Of a DNA stretch of 64,000 nucleotides, positions 50,841 to 60,558 are shown one piece after another; the stretch's first letter is position 1; each line of letters starts with the position of its first letter. Position numbers and translations under genes: made by a program. The DNA lies in the NCBI GenBank assembly GCA_964353185.1, contig CAYGUV010000007.1:39878-103877 (forward strand), read 5' to 3'. The notes under the pieces are model-generated. The model saw only the letters and a list, made by a program, of their open reading frames with translations, made no database searches and was not told where the DNA came from. This stretch comes from GCA-2708415 sp964353185 (lineage in GTDB: Bacteria > Pseudomonadota > Alphaproteobacteria > Micavibrionales > Micavibrionaceae).

Positions 50841-51404
50841 ATGATTTTACTTTTTATATCGGTATTTTGCGCCCTTATTGCGCTTGGATTTGGTGGCGCG
50901 GCTGCTTGGTCTGATTATACGCGCATGTCCATTCCGAACCTTTATTCGGTGGCAATCATAGTATCTTTTATTCCTGTATTCTTGGCGACAACATTTCTGG
51001 CGCCTGACGTAAAATTTTTTGGTACATGGCAAACACATCTTATTACATTTGTTGGTGTCTTTGGTTTTACTTATTTATTATTTGCGTTGAAACTCATCGG
51101 TGGTGGTGATTCAAAACTTATTACAGCATATGCATTATGGACGGGTTTAGCCGGTTTAATGCCTTTCTTATTTTTTATGGCGCTGGTTGGTGGTGTTTTA
51201 GGGTTAGTAACCTTGGGCCTTGCCAGATCAAAACCAGTGAAAAAACCAGCAAGTGGTAGTTGGATTGATAAAGCACAAAAAGGAAAACGCGAAGTACCTT
51301 ATGGTATTGCCATTTTTGTTGGCGCGTTAATTTCATTTTGGCAAGTTGGATATTTACAACCAGACACTTTAATGGCGCTCGTCACTCAAACGACAGGATC
51401 TTAA
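50841..51404 (+). CDS. cpaA: Prepilin peptidase CpaA (TadV, A24 family)
   Basis: 187 residues and about six membrane segments. The aspartic protease pair is visible: first Asp in AAWSDYTRMSIPN, second in the GxGD motif IGGGDSKLITAYALWTGL. It removes the leader of Flp and the TadE/F pseudopilins. It is the single-function (no methylase) type of Tad loci. It begins the assembly operon, with 1 nt separating it from cpaB. Confidence 0.93.
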   Translation: MILLFISVFCALIALGFGGAAAWSDYTRMSIPNLYSVAIIVSFIPVFLATTFLAPDVKFFGTWQTHLITFVGVFGFTYLLFALKLIGGGDSKLITAYALWTGLAGLMPFLFFMALVGGVLGLVTLGLARSKPVKKPASGSWIDKAQKGKREVPYGIAIFVGALISFWQVGYLQPDTLMALVTQTTGS

Positions 51405-51405
51405 T

Positions 51406-52386
51406 ATGAATAGTAACAACAAAAATATTATAATAGTTTTAGCAGGTGGTTTTATCGTTGCGATTTTGGTTGCGCTAATGGTTCAAGCGGCCTTAAGCGG
51501 TGGTGATAAAGAAGAAGTCGTTGTGGCAAAAACGCAAGTATTAGTGGCCGCAAAGCCATTAAGCGTTGGCCATGAAATTACTGATGGTGACTTTAAATGG
51601 CAGTCTTGGCCAGAAGAGGCTCTTTTCCCGGGCGCGGTTATTCGTGATGGTGAGCAACCTGCGGTTGAAGCGGCTATGGGTAAACTTGTTCGTTCCTTAG
51701 AAGAAGGGCAACCAGTTCATATGAATGTTTTGGTAGCCGACAATAAAGGTGATTTTTTATCTGCGAATGTTTCAAAAGGAATGCGCGCTGTTGGTATATC
51801 GGTAAAGGCATTCACTCTGGCTGATAGGTTGGTTCGTCCTGGTGATTATGTTGATGTGTTATTGACGTATCGTGTTCGTGTAAATACCCGAAACAATCCA
51901 GAGGCGCAAGCGGTTGTGAATAGATATGCCACGGAAACAATCATTGAGAATGTGCGCGTTCTTGCGATTGATAAAGAAGATACCAAAGCCGTGGATGAGA
52001 TAGAAGAAGAAGGTAAGAAATCTAAAACAAAATCTGCAAAGACAGCGACGCTGACATTAGAAGTTTACCCCCGTCAGGCAGAGCAATTATTATTGGCTAC
52101 AGAAATGGGTGATATCGGTTTAGCGCTACGCAGTATTGGTGATCAAGAGAAATTTGACGACGATAAAACAACAACCGATGTAAAGATGAGCAATGTGCTT
52201 ACCCAGTTAACCAATATGCAAAAAACATCATCAGGTGTGCGTATTTATAACGGTAACGATTTAATAGAGGTTGAAGCCCGTAACCCCATGCCAACAGAAG
52301 GGGTTAGCTTTGACGTTGAGCAAGCACCATCAGAACAAGGCGCTATTTTGATCGACCCGAGCCTTTTAGGAGGGCAAAATGAATAA
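51406..52386 (+). CDS. cpaB: Flp pilus assembly protein CpaB (RcpC)
   Basis: 326 residues. It has an N-terminal membrane anchor (IIIVLAGGFIVAILVALMVQA) and a SAF domain (VLVAAKPLSVGHEITDGDFKWQSWPE; GKLVRSLEEGQPVHMNVLV). The RcpC-type domain follows with RLVRPGDYVDVLLTYR and VYPRQAEQLLLATEMGDIGLALRS. It acts in the periplasm at the secretin. It overlaps cpaC by 8 nt. Confidence 0.93.
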   Translation: MNSNNKNIIIVLAGGFIVAILVALMVQAALSGGDKEEVVVAKTQVLVAAKPLSVGHEITDGDFKWQSWPEEALFPGAVIRDGEQPAVEAAMGKLVRSLEEGQPVHMNVLVADNKGDFLSANVSKGMRAVGISVKAFTLADRLVRPGDYVDVLLTYRVRVNTRNNPEAQAVVNRYATETIIENVRVLAIDKEDTKAVDEIEEEGKKSKTKSAKTATLTLEVYPRQAEQLLLATEMGDIGLALRSIGDQEKFDDDKTTTDVKMSNVLTQLTNMQKTSSGVRIYNGNDLIEVEARNPMPTEGVSFDVEQAPSEQGAILIDPSLLGGQNE

Positions 52387-54022
52387 TATTTTTTATAAAA
52401 CACTTATAGTTACTTTTTGTGCAGTTGCGATTTTAGCTGGCGATTTACAAAGTGCTCACGCAAGTAAGGCAAGCGTTGGCATGCTTTCTGGTGGTAAAGG
52501 TAATGGCCTTGATATTATGCTGGGTAAAGCAGAAATTATAAAAATTGATGGTGCGATAAAAGATGTTTTGGTTGCAGACCCGTCGATTGTTGATGTTATG
52601 GCGATTAAATCAGACCGTCTTTATATTGTGGGGTCTAGTTTAGGGGATACCAATATTATGGCGCTGGATGAAAATGGTGATGTTTTAAAGAAGATCAATA
52701 TTCATGTTCAATTAGATACGGACCGTATTCAAGCGATGGTTAATCAGCTTTATCCTAATGAGGATGTAAAAATAGAAGCATTGACAGATCAAGTTGTTTT
52801 GACTGGCGAAGTTTCTAATCCTGCTGTTGCAAACCAAATTACAAATTTAGTTGGTCATTACGCAGGAGAAATTCAAGAGCTTGATCGTCCTGTTGATGAA
52901 ATTATTGTGAATATGATGTCTGTCCGCGGTGCGCAGCAAGTTATGTTACGTGTGAAAATTGTAGAAGTTGCGCGTAACGCCCTAAAGGATTTAGGTGTTG
53001 GTTTAGATAGTAATGGTGGTGCCAATATCGGTGATTTAAATGGTGCCTTAAATACGAATGAAGGCCTTGGCTTAACCGCGCCTGTTCAATTTGCCAATGC
53101 GCTTTTAAATTATAACTCTGGTGCGTTTGGTGCGCTTAATCTTAATATCAATGCGCTGGAACAAGAAGGTATTGTTAATACACTGGCAGAGCCAAACTTA
53201 ACCGCAATATCAGGTGAGCGAGCAGGGTTCTTAGCGGGTGGTGAATTCCCAATTCCAACACAGCTTGATCAACAAGGTAACCTTGTTTATGAATTCCGCC
53301 CGTTTGGTGTGTCGTTGAACTTCCTGCCAACAGTTATGAGTAAAGAACGTATAAGCATGCAATTAACCACAGAGGTTTCAACTGCAACATTTGAGCGTAA
53401 CTTACAACTAAATGGTATTAACGTACCAACATTTAACGTACGCCGTGCAGAGACAACTGTTGAATTGCCAAGTGGTGGAACATTGATGATTGCTGGTCTT
53501 ATTCGTTCAGAGTCAATTTCAGGCTTATCTGAAATACCTGGTGTGAAGGATGTTCCTATTGTTGGAGATCTTATTCAATCAGATACGTTCCAACGATCAG
53601 AAACTGAGTTATTGGTTATGATTACACCTTATGTTGTGGAGCCTTTTGCGCAAGCGAAAGCAGTGCCCGCGAGTAACGTTATTCCGCCACTATCGCAGGC
53701 GCCTGCACCTGTACAACATTATGGTGCATTAACAAAAACGAATAATGATATGAATAAGCCAATCCGCTTACAAGATCTACCGATTGATCCTGTTTATGTG
53801 AGAGAGGATGAAATTTCATCTAACTACCAAAAATCTGACATTAAAATGGTGGAGCCAGTATCCAATGTACCCATTCCCAAACAAAGGCCAGCGCAAAAAG
53901 TAACGCGTCAAACAAACCAAACCAAAAGCGTTTTTGAAGAAAATATTCGTAAGCAATATGGTGATAAAGCACCCGCAGGTTTAATGGAAAGTATGAGTGG
54001 TTTTGGTTACGTTTTAAATTAG
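52379..54022 (+). CDS. cpaC: Outer-membrane secretin CpaC (RcpA)
   Basis: 547 residues. A signal peptide ends in HASKAS. An N0/pilus N-terminal domain follows (GKAEIIKIDGAIKDVLVADPS...; NIMALDENGDVLKK), then a BON-like segment (EALTDQVVLTGEVSNPA). The secretin core has VMLRVKIVEVARNALKDLGV, EPNLTAISGERAGFLAGGEFPIP, TVELPSGGTLMIAGLI and IPGVKDVPIVGDL. The C-terminal 120 residues are Pro/Gln-rich. It forms the pore through which the Flp pilus leaves the cell. Confidence 0.96.
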   Translation: MNNIFYKTLIVTFCAVAILAGDLQSAHASKASVGMLSGGKGNGLDIMLGKAEIIKIDGAIKDVLVADPSIVDVMAIKSDRLYIVGSSLGDTNIMALDENGDVLKKINIHVQLDTDRIQAMVNQLYPNEDVKIEALTDQVVLTGEVSNPAVANQITNLVGHYAGEIQELDRPVDEIIVNMMSVRGAQQVMLRVKIVEVARNALKDLGVGLDSNGGANIGDLNGALNTNEGLGLTAPVQFANALLNYNSGAFGALNLNINALEQEGIVNTLAEPNLTAISGERAGFLAGGEFPIPTQLDQQGNLVYEFRPFGVSLNFLPTVMSKERISMQLTTEVSTATFERNLQLNGINVPTFNVRRAETTVELPSGGTLMIAGLIRSESISGLSEIPGVKDVPIVGDLIQSDTFQRSETELLVMITPYVVEPFAQAKAVPASNVIPPLSQAPAPVQHYGALTKTNNDMNKPIRLQDLPIDPVYVREDEISSNYQKSDIKMVEPVSNVPIPKQRPAQKVTRQTNQTKSVFEENIRKQYGDKAPAGLMESMSGFGYVLN

Positions 54023-54044
54023 TATAAAGATAAAAGGATAAGAC

Positions 54045-54692
54045 ATGATAAATAGAAAAAAGATAATGATGCTTTTGTTCATTCCTTTGATGGGGGTCAG
54101 CGCGTGTACGCAAACAACGCCTTCTATGATGAATTCAGCCCCTATGACAGTTTCTGAAGAAACGATTATTGATCAAATCCCTTATGCGGATGTTAATAGT
54201 GCAACTATTTCACGCATGGCGGATTATTATTTAAATAATTCAACAGGACCGCTGGGGTTAACGTTAACGTATGATCCTAATTCAACCAAATTTACCAAGT
54301 CAAAAGCAAGTCATGAAATGTCACATTTGACGCAGGCACTTCGAAAAAAAGGAGTTGATTCAACAACAACAAATATTATGCCGATGCCAAACTCAGTCGC
54401 GATGTTAATTATTAACTATGATATGGCTGTTGCCAATGCGCCTGCTGATTGTGGTGACACGCCAGGCTTATATGATAATCAAACAGGACGTTTTATTGGC
54501 GAATATAAATTCGGCTGTGGTGTTGAAACAATGTTTGCAAAGCAGATTTCAAACCCAACAGATTTATATGGAAATTCAGAGATGGGTGTTGCGGGTGCGC
54601 GTCGCGCAGCAATCGTAGTTGAAGGTCATGCTGCAGGGGTTAGAAATGAGCCATTGGCAGGAGTAGAAACGAATGAAAGGCTTGGTAATTAG
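54045..54692 (+). CDS. cpaD: Flp pilus assembly lipoprotein CpaD
   Basis: 215 residues. The lipobox is MGVSAC (C21). The body fits CpaD/RcpB: RMADYYLNNSTGPLGLTLTY, then ADCGDTPGLYDNQTGRFIGEYKFGCGVETMFAKQISNPTDLYGNSEMG, with two Cys, and a terminal VEGHAAGVRNEPLAGVE. It helps the secretin into the outer membrane. It follows cpaC by 22 nt and is separated from cpaE by 97 nt without a clear terminator. Confidence 0.9.
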   Translation: MINRKKIMMLLFIPLMGVSACTQTTPSMMNSAPMTVSEETIIDQIPYADVNSATISRMADYYLNNSTGPLGLTLTYDPNSTKFTKSKASHEMSHLTQALRKKGVDSTTTNIMPMPNSVAMLIINYDMAVANAPADCGDTPGLYDNQTGRFIGEYKFGCGVETMFAKQISNPTDLYGNSEMGVAGARRAAIVVEGHAAGVRNEPLAGVETNERLGN

Positions 54693-54789
54693 GCGTTAAT
54701 CTTTTTGATGTAGTATATTAGAGATCTTAGAACAAGACTTTTTGATTATTTAAATATCGTAAGTATTACGAATGAGGGCACAAAATTAA

Positions 54790-56028
54790 ATGAGTGAAAC
54801 AAAGATATTATTGCCGACTGCGTCGGTTGATCTTTTTTTAAAGGATAAAGAGACATTGAGTGCTGCCCGTGCTTTGAGTGATGATTGGCGTTATGCCCGC
54901 GTTGAGGTGAGCGTGGAAGAAGGGGATGTTGAAACAGCCATCTTAAGTTATCAAGAGGCCAAATCTCCTGATCTTATTATCATTGAAACTGATTCGACAG
55001 ATGATAGTTTTATTGAACGTTTAGAAATGCTTTCAGCCTATTGTGAAGAAGACACCAACGCGATCGTTATTGGGCCAGTGAATGACGTAAATTTATACCG
55101 CAGTTTGACGTCGATGGGGGTGAGTGATTATTTGGTTCGTCCTGTCCCATTAGAAACACTTACTGAAATTATTGCATCAGGATTAATTGAAAAATTAGGG
55201 ACAAGCGGCAGCCGTTTAATCAGTGTGCTTGGATCAAAAGGGGGCGTTGGAACGTCGTCGATTGCACAAGCTTTGTCCTGCGGTTTATCGGAAACATTGG
55301 GTCACAAAACATTTTTAATGGATGCGGCAGGTGGGTGGTCGTCTTTGGGTGTTGGGATGAGTTTTGAGCCAAGCGCCACTTTGCATGAGGCCGTAAAAGC
55401 CGCGAGCAATAAAGATGTTGATTCCTTTAACCGCATGTTGCACCAGGTAAATAATAAATTAACCGTTTTAGCAACGGGCGCGGATCCGATGTTAGAAGTA
55501 TCCGTTCATGCACAACAATATGAAGACCTTATAGATTTTATAATGCAGAGATATCCAGTCGTAATTGTCGATTTGTCTGACGCTATACCATCTTTAAAAA
55601 GAACAGTTTTGAATAAAGCACATGAAGTTATTTTAGTGACAACGCCAACCTTAACATCATTAAGAGCCGCACGATCATTAATGAATGAAGTCAAAAATCT
55701 TCAAGGTGGGAATGATGATAACATTGATTTAGTTGTAAACATGTCTGGTATGATACCTGGCAAGGAAGTCCCGGCAAAAGATATACAAAACGCGATGGAT
55801 AAAAAGCCAGATGTTGTTTTACCTTTTGATGCGAAATTATTTGTTGGGTCAGAAAATGAAGGCCGCCGTTTAACACAAGATAAAGTTGGTATTACGGTTG
55901 TCGAAAAAATTATACCTCTTGCGCAACGTGTTTTGGGAACAGCTGTAAAGATACCATCAAAAACAGCAGCAGAAGGAATTTTTGATAAAATTATGACGAC
56001 AGTTGGAACGATAGGAAAAAAAGGGTAA
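54790..56028 (+). CDS. cpaE: Flp pilus localisation ATPase CpaE (TadZ)
   Basis: 412 residues. The N-terminal receiver-like domain (LSDDWRYARVEVSVEEGDVETA; GPVNDVNLYRSLTSMGVSDYLVRPV) is followed by a ParA/MinD-type ATPase. Its deviant Walker A GSKGGVGTSSIA (148 on) has Thr in place of the second Lys, as commonly seen in TadZ. Later are VIVDLSDAIPSLKR and ILVTTPTLTSLRAAR. It places the pilus machine at the pole. It lies 6 nt before cpaF. Confidence 0.94.
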   Translation: MSETKILLPTASVDLFLKDKETLSAARALSDDWRYARVEVSVEEGDVETAILSYQEAKSPDLIIIETDSTDDSFIERLEMLSAYCEEDTNAIVIGPVNDVNLYRSLTSMGVSDYLVRPVPLETLTEIIASGLIEKLGTSGSRLISVLGSKGGVGTSSIAQALSCGLSETLGHKTFLMDAAGGWSSLGVGMSFEPSATLHEAVKAASNKDVDSFNRMLHQVNNKLTVLATGADPMLEVSVHAQQYEDLIDFIMQRYPVVIVDLSDAIPSLKRTVLNKAHEVILVTTPTLTSLRAARSLMNEVKNLQGGNDDNIDLVVNMSGMIPGKEVPAKDIQNAMDKKPDVVLPFDAKLFVGSENEGRRLTQDKVGITVVEKIIPLAQRVLGTAVKIPSKTAAEGIFDKIMTTVGTIGKKG

Positions 56029-56034
56029 CACCAT

Positions 56035-57816
56035 ATGTTTGGAAAAAAAGGAACACCCTCCGCACTGCCTAAGGGGGATAGTGTAAAGAAAACAAAACCG
56101 AAGCTTGACCCACAAGACTTGGTTCAAAAAGAGGCACCTATAGCCCCTGTAAAAGAAGAGCAAAAATCAACAGCGCCAAAACCCTCTCAGTCCACAAAAG
56201 AATTTGTTGATCTGGTTCAAGATGAAATTCCTGTGGAAGCAGAACCAAAGAAACCTGCTACGCCAATTACAGAGACAGTTTCACCGCCTAAACAAATAGT
56301 TGAAACGCCGGAAACCGAAGTTACAAAACCAGTGCAAGCGCCCAAAATTGAAGTGGAGCAAGTGCCTGAGCCTGTAATATCTTCCCCTGTGGAAGCGCCC
56401 GTGTCTGAATCTGCTCCTTCAGTAACTCCTGATCCTATCCCTAAATCTTCAACGCCTAAGGTTCCTAAAAGCATGGATGATAACATCATGGATTTAGGCG
56501 ATGATCAAACTGAAGAAGTTGAGTCAGAGGAAAATAATGCCAGTAACTTACGCATGCAACGCGCTAGAAATCGTATTTGGTTAGATTTACGAGATGGTAT
56601 TGATTTAAAAGCGTTGGCGCGAATGAAGTCAGATGAAGCGCGTGAAGAAGTTTATTCCGCTGTTGAAGAAATTGCCCGTTTTAGAAATTTAGATTTAACC
56701 CCAACTGAGTTAAAGAAAATTGCCAAAGAATGTGGTGATGATATGCTTGGCTTTGGTCCATTGGAAGAGTTACTCGAAATTGATGGCATTGCCGATATCA
56801 TGATTAATGGCCCTGAAACAATTTATATTGAATTAAATGGTAAGATTGAACGATCGAATGTTAAGTTTCGTGATAACCAACATTTAACGACTATTTGCCA
56901 ACGTATTGTTGGTGCGATTGGCCGCCGTGTTGATGAATCTAGCCCTATTTGTGACGCGCGTTTGCCTGATGGATCACGTGTGAACGTTATTATTCCTCCG
57001 TTGGCGGTGGATGGTGCGTGTATGACCATTCGTAAATTTACCAAAGATAAACTAACACTTGAAAAACTGCTTGAGTTTGGATCGATGACACCTAGCGCGG
57101 CAAAATTAATTATGGCGATTGGTCGTTGTCGTGTGAATGTTTTGGTTTCTGGTGGTACAGGGTCTGGTAAGACAACAATGCTTAACTGTTTAACGCGTTA
57201 TATTGAGCAAGGCGAACGTATTGTGACTTGTGAAGATGCGTGTGAATTACAACTACAACAGCCGCACGTTGTGCGTTTAGAAACACGTCCCCCGAACCTA
57301 GAGGGGGTTGGTGAAGTAACGATGCGTGACTTGGTCAAAAACTGTCTACGTATGCGCCCAGAACGTATTATTGTTGGTGAGGTGCGTGGCCCAGAAGCAT
57401 TTGATTTATTGCAAGCGATGAACACAGGTCATGATGGTTCAATGGGAACAGTCCATGCCAACAACCCCCGTGAGGCATTATCACGTATGGAAAATATGAT
57501 TGCGATGGGGGGGTTAAACCTTCCAATTGTTGCGGTGCGTGAACAAATTTCGGCTGCAGTTAATGTTGTGTTACAGGTGCAGCGCTTACGTGATGGATCA
57601 CGTAAAGTTACGCACATCTCTGAAATTACAGGAATGGAAGGGGATGTTGTGACGATGCAAGACCTCTTTAAATTAGAATATATTGGTGAAAATGATGATG
57701 GCAGTCTGATCACTGAATTAAAATCAACGGGCATGCGACCAAAATTTTGGGACAAGGCACGTCAATTTGGCGTTGAAAATCTTGTTCTTGATGCGATGGA
57801 GGAGGCCTACGGCTAA
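56035..57816 (+). CDS. cpaF: Flp pilus assembly ATPase CpaF (TadA)
   Basis: 593 residues. An unusually long N-terminal part of about 160 residues is rich in Pro, Glu, Val and Ser, probably a flexible linker. The secretion ATPase follows: GFGPLEELLEIDGIADIMINGPE, RIVGAIGRRVDESSPICDARLPDGSRVN, Walker A GGTGSGKT (373-380), RMRPERIIVGEVRGPEAFDLLQAMNTGHDGSMGT (Walker B and His box), then HANNPREALSRMENM. It powers pilus extension. Confidence 0.96.
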   Translation: MFGKKGTPSALPKGDSVKKTKPKLDPQDLVQKEAPIAPVKEEQKSTAPKPSQSTKEFVDLVQDEIPVEAEPKKPATPITETVSPPKQIVETPETEVTKPVQAPKIEVEQVPEPVISSPVEAPVSESAPSVTPDPIPKSSTPKVPKSMDDNIMDLGDDQTEEVESEENNASNLRMQRARNRIWLDLRDGIDLKALARMKSDEAREEVYSAVEEIARFRNLDLTPTELKKIAKECGDDMLGFGPLEELLEIDGIADIMINGPETIYIELNGKIERSNVKFRDNQHLTTICQRIVGAIGRRVDESSPICDARLPDGSRVNVIIPPLAVDGACMTIRKFTKDKLTLEKLLEFGSMTPSAAKLIMAIGRCRVNVLVSGGTGSGKTTMLNCLTRYIEQGERIVTCEDACELQLQQPHVVRLETRPPNLEGVGEVTMRDLVKNCLRMRPERIIVGEVRGPEAFDLLQAMNTGHDGSMGTVHANNPREALSRMENMIAMGGLNLPIVAVREQISAAVNVVLQVQRLRDGSRKVTHISEITGMEGDVVTMQDLFKLEYIGENDDGSLITELKSTGMRPKFWDKARQFGVENLVLDAMEEAYG

Positions 57817-57819
57817 AAC

Positions 57820-58788
57820 ATGCTGCCATTTATTATCACATTATTGATTTTTTGTATCTTTGGAATCATCGCATTGCTGATTTGGATGAATGTTCAATCA
57901 CGCCGCAAAAAATATATGATGAGTATGGTTCAAGGTAAAAATGCTGCCAACCAATTAAAAAAAAATAAAAATAGCGCCCAAGATCAACGTCGTTCAGATT
58001 TAGCCAAAAAGTTAAAAGATGAGGGCAAAAATAAAAGTGATAAAAGAAAAACTATTAGCGATATGATTGTTCAGGCCGGTATGAAAATATCGGTAAAACA
58101 ATTTTGGTTATTTTCATTTATTAATGCAATTGCATTTTTTGCACTAGCTACGTTTATGGGCTTATCGCCTTTGGTAAAAGTGCTTGTAGTGATTACGGCT
58201 TTCCTAGGATTACCACGTATGTTCCTAAAGCAAAAAGCGAAGAAGCGCCAAAAAGACTTTATGGCTGATTTCCCTGACGCGCTTGAATCTATGATGAGAT
58301 TGCTTAAGGCGGGTATGCCCGTGAGTGAGGCGATAAAAATGGTTGCCCGAGAATTTACAGGCCCTATGGGGGAAGAAATGGAGCAGATATTTGAACAGCA
58401 AAAAATTGGTATTCCTTTACCCGAAGCTGTTTTGAGCGCGGCGGAAAGAATGCCATTAACAGAAATGCAAATGTTTGCGACAGCCATTGCCATTCAATCG
58501 CAAACGGGGTCTAGCCTCTCAGAAGTTTTAGATAACTTGGCATCGGTTATACGGGCACGTTTTAAATTACGTCGTAAGGTCAAGGCATTATCATCAGAGG
58601 CCAAGGCATCTGCCGCTATTATTGCTGCGCTTCCTGTTGTTGTTGCAGGGGGGATGTATTTTTTAAATCGGGAATATATTGAGGTTTTATTTACTGATCC
58701 AACAGGGAAGTTTTTACTCGGGGGTTCCATATTTTGGATGCTGGTCGGATGCTTGATTATGCGCCAAATGATTAACTTTAGGATTTAA
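57820..58788 (+). CDS. tadB: Inner-membrane pilus platform protein TadB
   Basis: 322 residues. An N-terminal membrane segment and basic linker lead to a GspF/TadB-type domain: FMADFPDALESMMRLLKAGMPVSEAIKMVA, GPMGEEMEQIFEQQKIGIPLPEAVLSAAERMP, ATAIAIQSQTGSSLSEVLDNLASVIRARF. C-terminal membrane segments follow. It begins 3 nt after cpaF and pairs with TadC. Confidence 0.94.
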   Translation: MLPFIITLLIFCIFGIIALLIWMNVQSRRKKYMMSMVQGKNAANQLKKNKNSAQDQRRSDLAKKLKDEGKNKSDKRKTISDMIVQAGMKISVKQFWLFSFINAIAFFALATFMGLSPLVKVLVVITAFLGLPRMFLKQKAKKRQKDFMADFPDALESMMRLLKAGMPVSEAIKMVAREFTGPMGEEMEQIFEQQKIGIPLPEAVLSAAERMPLTEMQMFATAIAIQSQTGSSLSEVLDNLASVIRARFKLRRKVKALSSEAKASAAIIAALPVVVAGGMYFLNREYIEVLFTDPTGKFLLGGSIFWMLVGCLIMRQMINFRI

Positions 58789-58792
58789 TATT

Positions 58793-59749
58793 ATGTTTGG
58801 AATAACAAGTGATTTAATTATTATATTAATTAGTGCGTTGGCTGCTGCGGCTTCTTTTGTGGGGTTTGTTATTCCTATGTTAAATCGCACGGAAAAACGC
58901 AGCCATTACCGCAATACAATTGAAAAGAAAAAGAAAGCGTTATTTGAAACCGCAAAAGAAGGAATGAAGCCCAAGCAGGATAAAACCTTATCTGCGAAAG
59001 ATTCCATGGCGGCTGTTTTTAAGGTACAACAATATGCCGGTGAGTTTGGTGAGAAAATTCGCGTACAATTATTACAAGCAGGAATTCGTAACCCTATGGC
59101 GCCTATATTCTATATTGGTGCGCAAGTGGGGCTACCGATTATGTTTGTTTTACTTTCTATCTTGGTCATTGGGGCAAGCGATAAAGAAATTTCAAGTGGT
59201 GTTCAATTCTTCTGTATTATGGGGGCAGTTTTTGCAGGATTTTTCTTACCGCGACTTCTTATTAAAAACCAAGCGACAAAACGCTCGCATGAGCTAGGGC
59301 TTACTTTTCCAGATGCGTTGGATATGATGTTGATTTGTGTCCAAGGGGGGATTGGTTTAGAACAAGCGGTAGAGCGGATCGCGGACGAAGTTTCTGAACA
59401 TTCTCCTATTTTGGCAGAAGAGCTTGGGATTTTAAGTGCAGAGATGGCGATGTTGAATGATCGTCGGGCTGCCTTGTCTGATTTTGGTCGTCGTGTGGGC
59501 GGTTTTGGGAAGTCATTTGCCACCGCGCTTATTCAAGCAGAGCAATATGGTACGTCAGTATCGCAGGCCTTATCGGTGATGGCTTTGGAGCTAAGGGATA
59601 TGCGTATGTCCGCCGCGGAAACAAAGGCGGCATCATTACCGCCGAAATTAACGGTTCCTATGATTTTATTCTTTATCCCTGCCTTGTTTATCGTGATCTT
59701 AGGGCCCGCGGGGATTGAAGCCTCAAACGCAGGCGTTGGTGGCGGGTAA
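58793..59749 (+). CDS. tadC: Inner-membrane pilus platform protein TadC
   Basis: 318 residues. The GspF/TadC domain is visible as GLTFPDALDMMLICVQGGIGLEQAVERIADE, FGRRVGGFGKSFATALIQAEQYGTSVSQALSVMALELR and PPKLTVPMILFFIPALFIVILGPAGI at the C-terminal membrane end. It starts 4 nt after tadB and is the last gene of the plus-strand assembly operon. The next gene, tadD, is convergent. Confidence 0.94.
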   Translation: MFGITSDLIIILISALAAAASFVGFVIPMLNRTEKRSHYRNTIEKKKKALFETAKEGMKPKQDKTLSAKDSMAAVFKVQQYAGEFGEKIRVQLLQAGIRNPMAPIFYIGAQVGLPIMFVLLSILVIGASDKEISSGVQFFCIMGAVFAGFFLPRLLIKNQATKRSHELGLTFPDALDMMLICVQGGIGLEQAVERIADEVSEHSPILAEELGILSAEMAMLNDRRAALSDFGRRVGGFGKSFATALIQAEQYGTSVSQALSVMALELRDMRMSAAETKAASLPPKLTVPMILFFIPALFIVILGPAGIEASNAGVGGG

Positions 59750-59761
59750 AATTATATTAGA

Positions 59762-60490
59762 TTAAGATCTGCCGCCTGTTGTTTCTAACAAGGTCGCGAT
59801 GATGCGGCGGTTTCTTTCTAAATCCATGCGTCCAGGGGCCATCTCTTGGGCTTTTTCAATGAGCGATAAGGCTTCTTCTAAATGACCTTGTGAGGCAAGG
59901 TTCAGCGCCAAATTATTTAAGATAGGTGTGGAATCACCATTCCAGTTTTTAAGACCTTTGCGAAATGCAACTTCGGCCGCTTGGTGTTGTTTTTGGGCAT
60001 CTAAGGCAGTACCAAGGGCAAGATAAGCGCGACCGTTCTTTTCATTTAAAGAGACTGCTTTTTGACCATAGTTTTCAGCCGCCTGAAATTTGCCAAGGGC
60101 CAATTGGGTCATCGCCATTTCTGTTAATGCTTCATCATTGATCTTATTGCCTTTTGTAAAAGGTTCTAAGATACGCGAGGCCGCATTGACTTGGTCATCT
60201 TCACGAAGGGCACGGCCGTATCGTGTCGCAACAATCGGGTCATTAGGGTTTTGTGTATGGATGTCTTTAAGCACGGCCAAAATCTGTTGAGAGTTTCCTT
60301 CCGCTTCGGCTTGCGCCAAAAGCTTTTCAGTTGAATTATCGATTGATTTTGTGGGAAGGGGCTTGTCTGCCTTTACGTATTCGTTATTGCCATTGTAACT
60401 GCCGGTTGGCGTGCCCGTAGCACAGGCAGATACCAAAATTGTTAATGTAAGGGCAATCGTTTTAAGAGAAGTGTGTGACATAAGTTTCAT
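59762..60490 (-). CDS. tadD: TadD-like TPR lipoprotein
   Basis: 242 residues from the ATG at 60490, chosen because it yields a complete lipoprotein signal ending ILVSAC (C23); the frame is open to 60532. TPR repeats fill the rest: IVATRYGRALREDDQVNAAS, ALTEMAMTQLALGKFQAAEN, GRAYLALGTALDAQKQHQAAEVAF and PILNNLALNLASQGHLEEAL. TadD lipoproteins are needed for Flp pilus function. It is on the strand opposite to the other tad genes. Confidence 0.87.
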   Translation of the reverse strand: MKLMSHTSLKTIALTLTILVSACATGTPTGSYNGNNEYVKADKPLPTKSIDNSTEKLLAQAEAEGNSQQILAVLKDIHTQNPNDPIVATRYGRALREDDQVNAASRILEPFTKGNKINDEALTEMAMTQLALGKFQAAENYGQKAVSLNEKNGRAYLALGTALDAQKQHQAAEVAFRKGLKNWNGDSTPILNNLALNLASQGHLEEALSLIEKAQEMAPGRMDLERNRRIIATLLETTGGRS

Positions 60491-60558
60491 CCATATAATG
60501 TAATTCATACTTAAAATACGATGAATAGACATGGATTACAATAGAGTTGTCGTGACCT